Assembly: GCF_001039355.2 (NCBI RefSeq)
Contig: NW_019774114.1
Coordinates: forward strand, 373,797 to 437,796
Length of the DNA stretch: 64,000 nucleotides
Direction: 5' to 3'
Origin: Lingula anatina
Taxonomy: Eukaryota > Brachiopoda > Lingulata > Lingulida > Lingulidae
Of this stretch, positions 50,501-60,960 are shown one piece after another. The stretch's first letter is position 1. Each line of letters begins with the position of its first letter. The translations under genes and the position numbers were made by a program. The notes beneath the pieces were generated by a model that made no database searches, had not been told where the DNA came from, and saw nothing but the letters and a program-made list of their open reading frames with translations.

Positions 50501-51223
50501 TCTTCCTCCACTTATTTCTTTCACCCTTTGATCTGTTTTTTCAATCAGATTTTCCTTTTCCATACCTGCTTTTGCCAACTCCTGCCTTCCCACCTGCAGA
50601 ACATTATCCTGATTGCTGATGACTTGCGAATCTTCACTTTTTATCATTCCCTCTTCTTCGTCAGACTTAATTAGGTTCCCATTGTTGCTATTAGGAAGAG
50701 TACATGTCGTTTCATCACTCTCTGGGCTATTCAAAGCAGCTTTTAGCTCCTGATCTAACATCTGAACGTTCAAATCCTGGTAGTCATCCTGATCTAATTT
50801 AGAACTCATTATTGATGGTTGTGTCTCCCTTGTTCTCAAAGGAAGTTTTGTGTTATATTCATCTTGCACATTTCTACTTATGTGGGCATTTTCTACAGCT
50901 GCCACATTGACAGTATCACTCTCCTGCGGCTGTTGTGGTAACCACACTGGTGAAATAGACTGTTCCTCATCATTCATGCCACCCTCGGCCGCCACACTGA
51001 CTTGAGTGCCTGTGACATTTACTTCCAGCTCAGGGGAGACCTCTTTTGTGTGGTACATATGTGAGTTGCTATCATGATTACCCAGCATCTCTAAGGACTC
51101 ACTTGGCTTGCCCTTGTTACTATTAATTGGCTGCACAGTTCCAGGGGGACGATGCCTCTTTTTCTTTTTCCTTTTCCTTACTTCAGATTCACCATTCTCA
51201 GCCATAATTGCCACAGCTTCCAT
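20649..51223 (-). CDS. Cyclic-nucleotide-gated cation channel, alpha-type
   Basis: Exons (minus): 51223-49632, 29825-29767, 28871-28810, 28628-28540, 27048-26946, 26616-26462, 25862-25776, 25259-25163, then 24580-24396 OR 23198-22468, then 21635-21341, 21165-21058 and 20711-20649. Coding length is an exact multiple of 3 with either alternative (964 or 1146 residues). Seen: long polar N-terminus with a basic patch (KRKKKKRHR), six membrane segments (S1 from about residue 325), S4 FPRFFKVYRVYQFYY, pore TLTLTTIGDLPPP, S6 YVFTILSYLIGVFVFATIVG, C-linker, and a cyclic-nucleotide-binding domain (GDFFGEIG, RRTADVRS with the Arg and the cGMP-favouring Thr). A predicted coiled coil follows (DAVMNQFQDKVNMLEDDN...), corresponding to the trimerising zipper of alpha subunits. 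It opens a plasma-membrane cation pore on cGMP/cAMP binding. An alpha rather than beta subunit is inferred from pore and zipper. Confidence 0.93.
20880..20897. repeat. (TA)n microsatellite
   Basis: Short TA run in the channel intron between the last two exons' neighbourhood and 21.0 kb. Confidence 0.9.
22468..23198 (-). CDS. CNG channel alternative exon 9b (large, charged C-tail)
   Basis: 731 nt, acceptor TCCTAG in phase 0 and donor CCCAG|GTTGCT in phase 2 (a weak donor). Encodes AFMQEYGRKRLKEIEERRRK and then about 220 polar residues with basic clusters (SSRRRRF, LLRKKKM) and acidic/Ser blocks. If the donor is skipped, the frame runs 16 codons on to a stop near 22419, giving a third, truncated C-terminus without the coiled coil. 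Confidence 0.75.
23199..24395. other. Intron between alternative exons 9a and 9b
   Basis: About 1.2 kb, repeat-poor except for a (TA)n tract at its right end. No additional exon seen. An intron of this size separates the two competing exons, so steric exclusion is unlikely to be what makes them exclusive. Confidence 0.5.
24278..24332. repeat. (TA)n microsatellite next to exon 9a
   Basis: Near-perfect TA repeat, interrupted by TTTATA and AAATATA, about 65 bp downstream (in transcript sense) of the exon 9a donor. Confidence 0.9.
24396..24580 (-). CDS. CNG channel alternative exon 9a
   Basis: 185 nt, acceptor ...GCACAG in phase 0 and donor CCAAG|GTATTT in phase 2. Encodes ALLTESAKRRLNEIMAKNKM, then an acidic/Ser/Pro-rich tail. 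The first 15 residues resemble the start of exon 9b. Because its length is not a multiple of three, it cannot be included together with 9b without breaking frame, yet each alone joins cleanly to exon 21635-21341. Confidence 0.75.
25163..28871 (-). CDS. CNG channel exons 3-8: C-linker and cyclic-nucleotide-binding domain
   Basis: Six exons (28871-28810, 28628-28540, 27048-26946, 26616-26462, 25862-25776, 25259-25163). They carry the C-linker (AYMRNHNVPRDMQTRVQRWY, then LPDKLKTELALHVNLETL) and the binding fold: TPGDLICRKGEVAREMFIIA, GDFFGEIGILNLDGG and RRTADVRSVGYSELFVLS. The phosphate-contacting Arg and adjacent Thr are intact, so ligand binding should be retained; cGMP preference is inferred from the Thr. 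Confidence 0.92.
27049..28539. other. Channel intron between exons at 28540 and 27048
   Basis: AT-rich intron with a G-rich stretch at 28008-28065. No coding exon supported. Several open frames here are short and lack protein-like composition. Confidence 0.5.
29767..29825 (-). CDS. CNG channel exon 2: S6 helix
   Basis: 59-nt exon encoding YVFTILSYLIGVFVFATIVG, the conserved inner helix of CNG alpha subunits. Phase 2 in and phase 1 out, with acceptor TTCCAG and donor GTAAGT. It is separated from the pore exon by a 19.8-kb intron. Confidence 0.93.
30084..30866 (+). repeat. 391-bp exact direct duplication flanking an N
   Basis: 30084-30474 and 30476-30866 appear identical, with a single N at 30475 at the junction. 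A perfect repeat abutting an ambiguous base is typical of a false duplication at a scaffold or contig join. Confidence 0.85.
32306..32354. repeat. (TA)n microsatellite
   Basis: About 24 uninterrupted TA units in the large channel intron. Confidence 0.95.
33338..33358 (+). repeat. Poly-A tract
   Basis: A run of about 21 nt in the large channel intron. Confidence 0.85.
33848..34058. mobile_element. Foldback MITE with internal expanded poly-A
   Basis: The left end GGCCCCAGTTTCACAAAAAA is mirrored by the right end (reverse complement GGCCCGGTTTCACAAAAAAA). The inner CATTCCCTGGCTTAA is mirrored by TTAGCCAGGGAA. The left arm's A run has grown to about 41 nt (33862-33902). Confidence 0.75.
37150..37685. 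other. Unit A-specific block (insertion or unit B deletion)
   Basis: About 0.5 kb between matching flanks (before: ACATCCAGGCAAACAAGTA; after: CATTTGAATTATGTATTC) with no counterpart in unit B. Its right half is more GC-rich than its surroundings. No clear terminal repeats or ORF of note. Confidence 0.55.
38476..38757 (+). repeat. Local ~140-bp direct repeat upstream of peptide gene A
   Basis: Copies at about 38476-38625 and 38632-38757 share AGTTGTACAA, a CCCTTTACG block, TCAGTCCAACAT-type sequence and AGACATGCAAGTACT. Unit B has only one such segment just before its peptide gene, so unit A gained a second copy of its promoter-proximal region. Confidence 0.7.
38838..39151 (+). CDS. Small secreted CC-CC peptide precursor A, nested in channel intron
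   Basis: Two exons, 38838-38914 and 39055-39151 (GT-AG, phase 2): a 57-residue precursor. Seen: a strong signal peptide (residues 1-22, starting MKTYALLLVVF), a short pro-region with the conserved stretch GAMFRRPLK, and a tail with two Cys pairs (48-49 and 55-56) separated by five residues. The position where its paralogue has a basic cleavage site reads PVLT here, so this copy may not be processed there. The family is not recognised. A likely 5'UTR acceptor (TTTCAG) lies about 40 nt before the ATG. It runs antisense to the host channel gene. Confidence 0.65.
43425..43757 (+). CDS. Small secreted CC-CC peptide precursor B, nested in channel intron
   Basis: Two exons, 43425-43501 and 43646-43757: a 62-residue precursor, paralogous to the gene 4.6 kb upstream (same exon structure, phase, signal peptide and GAMFRRPLK pro-region). 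A furin-type site RVRR (43-46) would release a 16-residue peptide with Cys pairs at 48-49 and 58-59, eight residues apart and rich in Pro and aromatic residues. Peptide hormone, host-defence peptide or other secreted effector are all open. The paired-Cys layout also occurs in some venom peptides, but nothing else here supports that. Confidence 0.7.
44563..44645 (+). repeat. AAAAC/AATAAT low-complexity tract
   Basis: (AAAAC)n, then A run, then (AATA)n and (AAT)n, within unit B's 3' part. Unit A has an unrelated short T run at the equivalent place. Confidence 0.85.
46913..47497. mobile_element. PIF/Harbinger-like foldback MITE (~585 bp)
   Basis: Long inverted arms of about 200 bp: left GGCCGCATTCACATC, right (reverse complement) GGCAGCATTCACATC. 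Matching interior blocks include GTACATGAAAGGAAA, TAGTCTCTCCGCCTCTCACA and CGGGCGAATG-type sequence. It is flanked by TTA on both sides, fitting the 3-bp TWA target duplication of PIF/Harbinger elements. No transposase, so non-autonomous. Confidence 0.85.
49632..51223 (-). CDS. CNG channel exon 1: N-terminus, S1-S5 and pore
   Basis: One 1592-nt exon encodes 530 residues. The first 320 or so are hydrophilic, with Lys/Arg- and Glu-rich patches. They are followed by S1 (about 325-344), S2 (358-378), S3 (404-416), S4 (427-445, spaced Arg/Lys), S5 (456-478) and the pore helix to the filter at about 519-526. The donor is GA|GTAAGT in phase 2. The ATG at 51223 is chosen because it opens the frame just after an in-phase upstream break, with a 5'UTR acceptor 30 nt upstream. 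A second ATG 18 nt downstream is possible. Confidence 0.9.
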
Positions 51224-51256
51224 CCCTCAATAAACACAAGCTCTAATGAACCTGGA
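51224..51256 (-). promoter_or_regulatory. 5'UTR start of channel exon 1 with splice acceptor
   Basis: On the minus strand, ACTGTTTCCAG precedes GTTCATTAGAGC, about 30 nt before the start codon. This looks like a 3' splice site, so a non-coding first exon would lie farther upstream in 51.3-64 kb or beyond. A GTAAGT donor after GCAAAAG near 63434 (minus) is one unproven candidate. Confidence 0.4.
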
Positions 51257-54200
51257 AACAGTATATGTACTAAGTAAGTGTCTCAATCAGTACATTTTCA
51301 AATTCAGTTAATCTCAAGATCGACTGATCAGTGTAGTAAGTGAGGTGTACATAACAATGTGGTTGTGTGGGGAGAGGTGCTGTCAAGCCACTTGAAAAAC
51401 CTATTCAAAAGGCAGCTGTTAAGTAACCAAACAAAAACTGTGTGCTAAATAAATATCAATGGGAGGCGAAAGAGGGAGCACTTCACATCTTACCTGCCAA
51501 ATGACCTGTGTCTTATTACATACTTGTTTGACCAATCATTTAGTGATAAGCCAATGTTTACTTGTCAATTATGTGGCCAAAACAAGGTATTAGCAAGCTT
51601 TTGTTATTTCAAGAAAATTTCTTCATACAAACTATAAATGAATTGTTTTTTTTTTCTTTTAGCCAGCTTCAACGAATTTTTGTTGAGACTAGAACAGTTA
51701 TGTATCAGTTAATGTGGAGAGCCCCTTTATTAAAAGGCGAGGGAGAATAACTGATCATGTCAATAGGAGTAAGCTAAATGTCATCTGACAGATTATGCCT
51801 CATTGACTGAAAATTAATCATTATATACATAAGAGTATTGTCAGAGAACTGAGCTCTGTTCTTTTTTCGCTTCTCAATACTTGGTTATCAGATGCTTCAG
51901 ATTCACAAACTGATGCAGCAGATAGAGAAATTTAATCTAAGAACAAAGGACAGTGGCGGAAATGTATATTAGGTGGCAAAGAGCTTACTTCACAAAGGCT
52001 CCAATTTCAAATTAAAGATGAGCAAATGTCGATTACCTGTTGACCTGGAAAACTCCATCCTGTTGACTTTGCGCAGCCTTGATCCACCTGATATTATCAG
52101 ATATCCTTAGAAAATCACCATCACCACTTCTTTTTTTTACTTGACAACCAATATTTTAGCAGGATTGGATTTTGTAGAAGCCCTGAAAGTTGTGCAAATA
52201 CACAGAAGTCTGATAACTCTCAATATTGATCTTTCTAAATCTTCTCTTGTCACACAACAGCTGACATTAATAAAAAATTAAAATTTAGGATAAGAAGTGT
52301 TACCATGGTTACAGCTGATGTCACCAGCTGAAAAGTTCCGAGTTTAAGAAAAAAATATGAGCATAATGAGTTTTCCTGAAAATTACCAAATCATATACTA
52401 CAGTAGTAATATCTCATCTGAAAAAACACCGAGTAAATCCATGGACACGAAACTATTTTAGATGACAAGTTTGACTTCTAAAATCAACTCCTACAATTTC
52501 ATGTTATAATTAACATTATCCCACTTTTTGCTTCAAAATTAGTGCCCTTAGATAAGCTGAAAAGCAGAACAATCTTCTGAAATAAATACGCAGTCCCAGG
52601 TAAAATTGCTGAAATTAAAAAAAAAATGTTTTGCTTTTCAACCATACAAACATACCTTTAATAAGTTTTCAACCAAAGCAGGATTAATTAAAAGTTGATG
52701 CATTTCTTTTAAGTATGAAGAATAAAAAACTTGCAATTACCACTTAACGCAAAATAACTTCTGAATAAACAACCAAATAGTTCTGATTTGAAAACTGTGA
52801 AGCAAAACAAACATTCTGGGTCTTGTGCACCCTCCCCCCAAGGAAAAAAATGCATCCTAGATTTTTCAGTAGATCAATGCTGTAAGAACCTACATGCATT
52901 TTATGTAGAATAATCAATTAAATGAAGAGAAAACCCCACTGTGTCTTTTCATTATTAAATACAAGTAAGAAAAGGTAATCTAAACTAGATAATTAACAGT
53001 GGGGGATGAGAAAACAGCTTCATCACAAAACAAGTCACACATTCATAAATCAATTGATTGAGTATTGTTATCATTTAATAAATCAGCACCTATAGTGATA
53101 AAACAATGGGAACTTGTCATTTTTTTTATTATTGGTCCTGGACTTGTCCCTGACACAGGTGCAGGCAGGAAAAGGGAAAACAAAACAAAATTTCTCTCAA
53201 AAATCTTTATTTTTTCATTATTATTATTTTTTTTATCTTTTTTTTTGCCTGCAGAACAGTTCCAACTCTCAGTTCCCCTTCATACTCCTTCAATCCAATG
53301 TACAATAAGCAGGCCTGGAGTCCTGTAACTAAGACAGATGAAAAACAAAACTTCTTTAATTCCCAGTGTGAAACAAATCAAGCCGTAGAAATCCTCGATT
53401 TCTTGAAGATAAAATGGAAAATAGCAACATGAAAGGAACATTTGATTAGACATTGATCAGCACAGTCCTGCAATCTCAGGAGGCCATTTCTCTGGTGGTT
53501 TACCAGGTTATCTGAACAATAAACATTCAGGGGATGGCAGAACAATTTCAAGCCAAACAAACAGCCCAGTACTTTGGTTGAGGAAAATAAAGTTTGGGAC
53601 GCTGCACACTATTTCAACCGACCATGTGATTATCGTTTCTAACTATAATAGGAAATCAAATTGAATCTAATTCCCGTGATGTGCATCCTAATTCCGTGAT
53701 GTGCATCGCCCACCTCCGTAATTGAAGAAAGTCGCATTCTGTTCCTGAGGTTCCTAATGGCTGGATACCATAATGACAGGGTCTAGAGAGATCTGAAGCT
53801 AAGCCATCATAGCTGATTGGAAACACAGTCCATCTCACAAGGTAGTTATCATGGTATGTATACTGAGGCCATCTATCCATATTCAGACAATTTCAATTTA
53901 GATAATGAGACTAAGATGTGAAATGCAGTGTATTACTAAGGAAAAAAGAACAATCAGAAAGCTAGTCTCAGTGATGTGTAAACTGTTCAGTACCCTTCTT
54001 TCTGCACAAAGTCATTATTTTTAAAAGTCCAAGTGCAGTTTTCACATTTCAAATAGTGAGAGTTGAGCAGAGTTAGGTACTGTCAAGATAATACCCCCAT
54101 GTCTCTATTTCAGAATATATCAAATAAAATCTAATGGAAGACCGCTTTTTCAGGATACAAGTTATTATCAAGAGAGAATTAGAAAAAGCTGAAAGATCAC

Positions 54201-55269
54201 TGAGGAAGATGAGCAACAGTGTTGGTTTTTAAGGAAAGTGTCTTGTCATTTCAGATTAAAGCAATTTCCTTTCTTCATCTTGTATGTTATCTCAGGCACC
54301 CATGGCATCAAAACTCAACACAGTATTTGATCTGGAGTTGCACCCACATCAACTTGAAAGCTTACCACATAAATCCTGCTGGGAATTTTTCAATGCTATT
54401 AGGTGGTTATGCAGCAAGCTTTCAAGTGGGCTAATCATATTTGATCTGCAGAACTACGTAAGTTCTTGGATCAACCTGTTCTGCATGCGCCTGTAAGTTC
54501 TATTTTATACATCTCTCATACTGATACTGCAGATCAGGTGTTTACTAGCACTACCCACAGATCTTTTAGCACTAACACCCATATTAACCACCTAACCCAC
54601 AAATTATAACCAGCAACACCAGAGTGGATGATTGCTGCTGCTAGGTATTGCTTTGTTGGTGCTAGATAATTATATGATGTGCTGGTAATTTTGTGGGTTT
54701 GGTGGCTAATATGGGCATTTGTTGCAGGTAATCATAGTAAAGGCCTGATCCATGTATAAGGCCTGATACTGGTACTGATTACAAAACGTCTAAATTAATG
54801 GTATAGTGAATTAAAAACTCAATACAAAAGCATAAAGGTGCTTCCCATCGACATGCTTACACTTTTATTCTACCTTGATACATGACCTGTCAATGATATA
54901 TATTAAAATATTAAAGGCCCATGCATTGATGCAAGCCACAACAAAACAGAATATTCATACTTGAAATAAACACTACTGGTACATTATGACTTAAATAGAA
55001 TGGTCATAAGGGGAGACATGCACACATGAGCATACACATAGAAACATAGATATACAAAAACACATAGAGAGAGGAATGATAGATCCAAAAGTAAATCAAA
55101 ATAAACAAGATTACTGTACTGCACTAATATTTACAACATAATACTGTGACAGACATGTATACACTATACCAGTATAAATAAATTGCAATGGAACAAAGCC
55201 AATTTAATAAACACAGAAAATATAAAAGTAACAGGAAAATAAAAAAAGAAATATGAGAAAGGATACTAA

Positions 55270-55435
55270 GGCTTCATTCACATGCAANAAGCCAGTGACT
55301 ATAAGTTACTATAAGTAAATGGCTCGCGCTGCCAGTAATTACGCGGCGGGATATTCAGGGCACAGACCATGATCATAAGATACCGCGAATAGAAAATAGA
55401 TTTTTAGAAAATAGACATTCCATGTGAATGAAGCC
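55270..55435. mobile_element. Collapsed or deleted copy of the GGCTTCATTCACATG foldback family
   Basis: Ends GGCTTCATTCACATG and CATGTGAATGAAGCC are flanked by TAA on both sides (TWA target duplication). The right arm matches that of the element at 60961-61471 (CTGGCTCGCGCTGCCAGTAAT-like, GATATTCAGGGCACAGACC). The left arm is nearly all missing and an N sits at 55287, so either a real internal deletion or an assembly collapse of the hairpin. Confidence 0.8.
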
Positions 55436-57628
55436 TAAGGTAATGACACATATGTGTCTCATTCTTTTTTTATCTTGACAGCCAGGCACAAATTATCTGA
55501 AAAAACATACTGTGGTGATAAGATTAAAAAATGGGATCAATTACAAGGTGATAATTTAAAAGTATTCAAAACACATAGTTCTCTATACTAAACTTACAAG
55601 GACTGTGTACAGAAGATGACCACTCATCTCTTCAGGGTGTTTTTACGGAAAACTGTTGTAACAAACACTATAGGTAATATATGTAACTGTTATAACCTAT
55701 CTGCCTATACCTATTGTACCAGTTTTATCAAAAAAGTGACCATTGTCAAGTGTAATAGAATGATTGATACTACATGTATATAGTTTAAGACATTGAAAAT
55801 AGAATAAAGTTTATTTTTCAAAAGTAAACACCAATTTGGTGAACTGAATCTTTTCAGATGTCTGTTGGCACTGAGAAGTCTCATACTAAACTGCAATTGA
55901 ATAAAACCTAATATGAGACAAATGTGACCTACAAAAATCAGATTGAAGCTTAAATAGCATAATTCTCTGCCTATCATTAATTACAAATATCAAATTGTGC
56001 AACATATTGGATTTTTGATATAATTTGTGAACAATTTAATTCATTATACTAAATATCAAATTTATAAGAATCTTTCATTCTAAATTTCCCCTGAATTGAT
56101 CATGTGCTATTGCCATCCACACCTACCTACCAACAGCAACAAATAAAATCAAACTGTAATCCTACCCTTTTGAAGGTACAGATACTGCTGTATACTTTAT
56201 TGAGGGGTGTGTGACTGTTTGGCATGTAGCTAAGGTATTCAAAAACATTTTCATTCATCCCGTCTTTTTGCATTCATAAATGAACTCATGCAGCAAAAGA
56301 CTCACATCACTACCTCTGAAACAGAATTGCTTTCTTTTCAAAGTTGAAAGAAAAACATCCAAAATACATGTAACAATGAATGTCATCATAGGAATATCAA
56401 ATTTTAAAAAGAAAAAAAAAAGCCAAATGTTATAGAACAAATGAAAATAAATTGACATGAGGGTACATTGAAAAAATAACAAAAACATAGGTATCACAAT
56501 ATCTTGTGTACTGAAAGACCAAAAAATCTTTTCTGCTGAATATGCTGCTGTTATTACACACTAAATGTGAAGGCAAGGGATTTTTTGACAGCATACATGC
56601 AGAGAAGTGGTTGAAATAAATGAAGGTGCTGGTAAAATAATTAAATAGAATGAGGTTGTTAAAGAGACAGTCTCTAATTTTCTAGTCTCCTATGCCGCCA
56701 TGAAATTAAATCTCATTTTTATCAGTCTCTTATTAATTAGACACATGAAATATGTGATAATAGGATGCCACATTCAATAGTTAATCACATAATGGTGGTC
56801 AATACCTAATCCACTACTTACTGTCTACAGGTGCCACCCAAGGGAGATTTTTATTTGATGACTTATTAATCAGGCTTTTAATCTAAACTTCTGACCTTCC
56901 CTTCAGATTATGCATTCATTTCTGATTTCTGTGGTGAACACACTGTGAACAAGAGGAGGAAGTTAGCATTACACAAGAGTGGAATGAAGAGCAAAAAGAA
57001 CTTATTCTGAGGAAGTGGAGGAATGCAGATCATCTGAGATGAGGCTGTCGGCACTTCACTGCATCATTTGAGGCTAATTAACAAGGGAGAATGCCCTTGA
57101 GGTATGAATAACTTTTAGTGATAACAGTGAAATTCTCTGCATCAGGAATGTGACTGCCCAAAAAATTTCTTTTATAAACTGTTAACTTTAACAGTTATGT
57201 GATAGACTCACGAAATAACAACCAGAAAAATTCTGTTATTAACTTTATTTGTCAATGCATCATTCAGGCTTGTCTGCCATTATTCCAGGAGTTTTCTTCC
57301 AAATCCTGCAAAATCTCCTTTAATTTTCAGCTAAGGCCATCAAAGATGATTTTCATTGGCTGCAGTTGTATTGACCATAGATATAAAACATAACGTTATG
57401 GCCCTTTTTTGCCAAAAAGAATCTTGCATCACATTAATAAATATTTTACTTGATCATTCTGTCTTGTGACTGATTAAATGGCTTTGTGATTAATAATAAG
57501 GGGTTTGCACTAAATAAAAGCAGCCTCGATTGGCCAAGCTACAAATTTTGTTTGCCTTGTCATGTGTGCAACTTGATATTTGTTATGCGGAAAATGGAAA
57601 AATATGTAAGACCTTTATTTAAATATGG

Positions 57629-57882
57629 CCCCATTTCCATAGACACATAGGTCTATAGATGTGGTTCGACCCCACTCTGCGGGATTCTTGGCGAGTGCAA
57701 TCAGCTGAACAGATTGATACGCCTCCTCCTGGTGTAAAGTAGACTACAGAAAAGCCGGTGATTATACATACAAGTTGCAAACAAGAGGGGGCGTGTCTTT
57801 TAGTTCAGCTGATTGCTGTTAAGGAAAATCCTTGCAGAGTTGGATCGATCTACATAGATCCATGGTGTCTGTGGGAATGGGA
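57629..57882. mobile_element. CATTCCC-family foldback element, first of adjacent pair
   Basis: The left arm CCCATTTCCATAGACAC...GATCTATGT-like is mirrored by the right arm (reverse complement CCCATTCCCACAGACACC). The interior ATCAGCTGAAC/GTTCAGCTGAT blocks pair. No coding capacity. Confidence 0.65.
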
Positions 57883-57891
57883 TCATAGAAT

Positions 57892-58098
57892 GCATTACCA
57901 TAGATTTAGATCGATCCATCTAGATCGACCTAACTCCCTGGGGGTTCATGCTAAATTGCTGTCAGCCGAGCACGCACGGTAAGTTATTACCCCCTTACAG
58001 CTTTTAGTAGGTGGGACAGACACTTAAGCCAGCTAAGCTGACCGTAATCTAGTGAGACTCCCCACAGGGATAGATCGATCTAAAATCTGTGGGAATGG
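57892..58098. mobile_element. CATTCCC-family foldback element, second of adjacent pair
   Basis: Begins GCATTACCATAGATTTAGATC. The right arm's reverse complement reads CCATTCCCACAGATTTTAGA. Central CCCCCTTACAGCTTTTAGTA is shared with the half copy at 10651-10775. It follows the first element almost directly. Confidence 0.7.
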
Positions 58099-60250
58099 GG
58101 TCATAGACTATAGACTGAAAGTTGGTCTAAACTTTAAGACCAACATTGTAGTCTACTAGACCCAAGATAAATTAGTGGCAGTCCAATTAAATTAAATACT
58201 GCATGTGTTTTAAAGCCTATAGCTTTCAATCAATAGCCCTTTTTTAGTAGAGCTTTTCGTGTACAGTGTCAATATAGCTGAATTAATAATGCACCCAGGC
58301 AGAACTGATTCAAATTGCTATCAAAGTATTTGAATACCATCATTGTACCATCATTTGTACCATCATTGTCTCATTCATAATTATAAAAACATGTTCATAC
58401 ATGTTTAACTGCTGAAATACAAATATTTCAAGGGCAATATTTGACTCAACAAAGAAAAATGATTACAATATTAATTTTTTAAAACAATATATTTGTCTTA
58501 CTGGCACTGATAACTCACTACATTTACATCTAAAGGGAATAAAGCTATATATCTTCATATAATTTCATATAATCTGACAGCTGCTGAATCCTAAAGGAAC
58601 TAACCCCTTTCTTCGAACAACTCATTTAACTCTCTGGAGTTTCTATTTGACATTGATTTGTTCTATGAGTATTGGCCTTTCTAACTTTCAATAACTGAAG
58701 TTCATATTGAACTTAAAGGCAGATGAGGCAAATAATAGGCCAGAAATACTCTTAGCATTAGACTGAGGTTACCACTAGTATTCTCTTCCCTTTTTCACCT
58801 TCATGGCACTCTGTGTGCAACCCCCAGCATCTGTAATTGCATGTTTTTATGACATATAAAAAATGCTTGAAGCATAGTTATCAATAAAAAAAAACCTTTT
58901 TCCTTTTAACAGGGTTCATACAGGAACATTCAAAACAAATTCAAGGATTTTCGATAACTTTTAAGGTTTTCATTCAAGTACTGTTCTCATTCAAGTACTT
59001 TTCAAAGACTACATTTACTGCAAATGAATTTGATATGTTCTGTCATTTATAGGTGTATATACCAAAGAAAAAAGGCAACTAATATTTCATTCAAACTTCA
59101 TGTATTTTAACACATTTATGACGAAATATGAAAAGTAAAAAAATCAAGTAATGTCCAAAAAGGGTATTCTCTCCTTTAGCAAATTTCAGGTTCAGGTTAA
59201 AAATAACAAAATTTAAAATTTTGACAAATTGCTAAGTGATCAAATTCAAGTTATTTCCAAGGGAAAAATGATGTAATAAAGCATATTTTTGTTCTCTGAA
59301 CTCTATCCCAATCAAATTTCCACTGTACAATGTCACCTAAAGTTTGCTGTATTCTTTTTCAGTGAAAGAGTATTAGGCTACAGGTTAATAAGATGACAGG
59401 TAGGAAACAGTCTAGAAAATTTGTTCAGAAAAATTGCTGTAATTAACTGTGTTTTCCACATTGTATCTCCTGCACAGTATCAATATGCAGTCACATTTGC
59501 AAAGGCTATGTGAATTATTTAATAAGAAAAAAAAAGATAATAGACAAGTTATTGAAATCCTGCTCTATCTTCCTGAATAATTTCCGTATTTGTTGCATTT
59601 TTATCTGTGCAGAGTTTCAATTAGGAAAACAACATAATTTCTTCCTGACATTTAAAGTGAACAGTAAGTAGTAGTTCTCATTACTTTTTGTACCCACCAG
59701 GGTTCCCTGACATCTAGGAAGACATTCTGAGCAATTTTCTCTGAAGGTATTTTTTCACATGGCAGCAAGTGACTGAAAGCACCATTGGAAGCCAATATAC
59801 GTGCACCAAGTCAGAGAATTGTCAGACACAGGTGTTTTTCTTTCACAGAAATACTCTAAATTAACTGTCTTTAGGTTGGTCATGTCAATTTTTCTTCAAG
59901 GAATTCAAAGACTCTTTACAAATGTCATCGTTGGTGAGCCTCTTATTCTCAGGTAAACAGTCTTTTCATTCCAACTTGATCTTAGATATGAAGTCATATC
60001 TATTGTTTAAGGGTAGAGAATCTTAATGGATATATTTTAAATGACATCCTCAGTCCAGATGTTCACAAATATGTATAAAATACAAGGTCAAGGATACCCA
60101 ATTTCTACCTACCTACCTACTAGTTCCTACCTTCCTACCATGTACCTCTACACCATCCTTATAAGGAAGGGTATAATATATACATGTTCAACACTTTTGC
60201 CAAAACTAATTATTCCTTGCATGCACTTTGCCTTCAGTTATTTAAGGGAG

Positions 60251-60502
60251 CATTCCCATAAACCCATCATACTAGCTGGATCCATCTAACTCTATGGGGA
60301 TTCTCACAAAATTGCATTTAGTGTAAGCAGCTTAAATGTCTGCCATGCCTACTCAAGCTGCTAGGGGGTAATTAACGATAGTCAATTACCTCCTGATTAC
60401 TCAAGGGGGCATACCAGACAATTAAGTTGATAATGAAATCACTCTAGCAAGAAGCCCCACAGAGTTAGATTGATCCAGGTAGTATAATGGGCTTATGGGA
60501 AT
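60251..60502. mobile_element. CATTCCC-family foldback element
   Basis: The left end CATTCCCATAAACCCATCAT is mirrored by the right end (reverse complement CATTCCCATAAGCCCATTAT). Inner GGATCCATCTAACTCTATGG is mirrored near the right end. The centre TAGGGGGTAATTAACG pairs with CAATTACCTCCTG. Confidence 0.75.
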
Positions 60503-60960
60503 GTAGTCAAAGATTCAAAATAAAGAAATGTGGCTGTCTCACTGAAACTGTTGTTTTTTGTATCAAATATTTTTTAAGTCCACACTTGGACCCTTGTTAT
60601 GACATGCGTATCAAGGCTCAAAGGTCCATAATTGATTCAGGGTAGAGAACAGTCAGTTGCAAATAGATATATTTATGTGAAATTGATTTTCCATCATAAG
60701 GTTTGTGAATAACACAGAGGAAGCTTGTTTACGCCTAAAAAAGCAAATCCTAGAGAATTCACACTGTTATGCAGGCAAAAGAAAAGATCTCATCAGCCAA
60801 CATGCCTGTCTCTCTTGGATTGTCCCTAGAAGTTTTAGCAACAATTTTCTAATTTGGGATTTGGGAAGGGATTAAAATTGGTCTCAGGTATATGTTATGC
60901 ATTTGCAAAGCAAAGTGAATTTTTCTGTGGTTGTTAAGGGACATCTCAGATTTACAATTA

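Noticed and set aside
53656-53880. 74-codon minus-strand frame upstream of the channel
   Set aside because: No recognisable motif and no good splice signals; local short repeats (TGATGTGCATC twice) explain part of it.
57661-57676. GTGGTTCGACCCCAC, which looks like a tRNA T-arm
   Set aside because: No anticodon arm, D-arm or acceptor stem at the right distances; it lies inside an arm of a foldback element.
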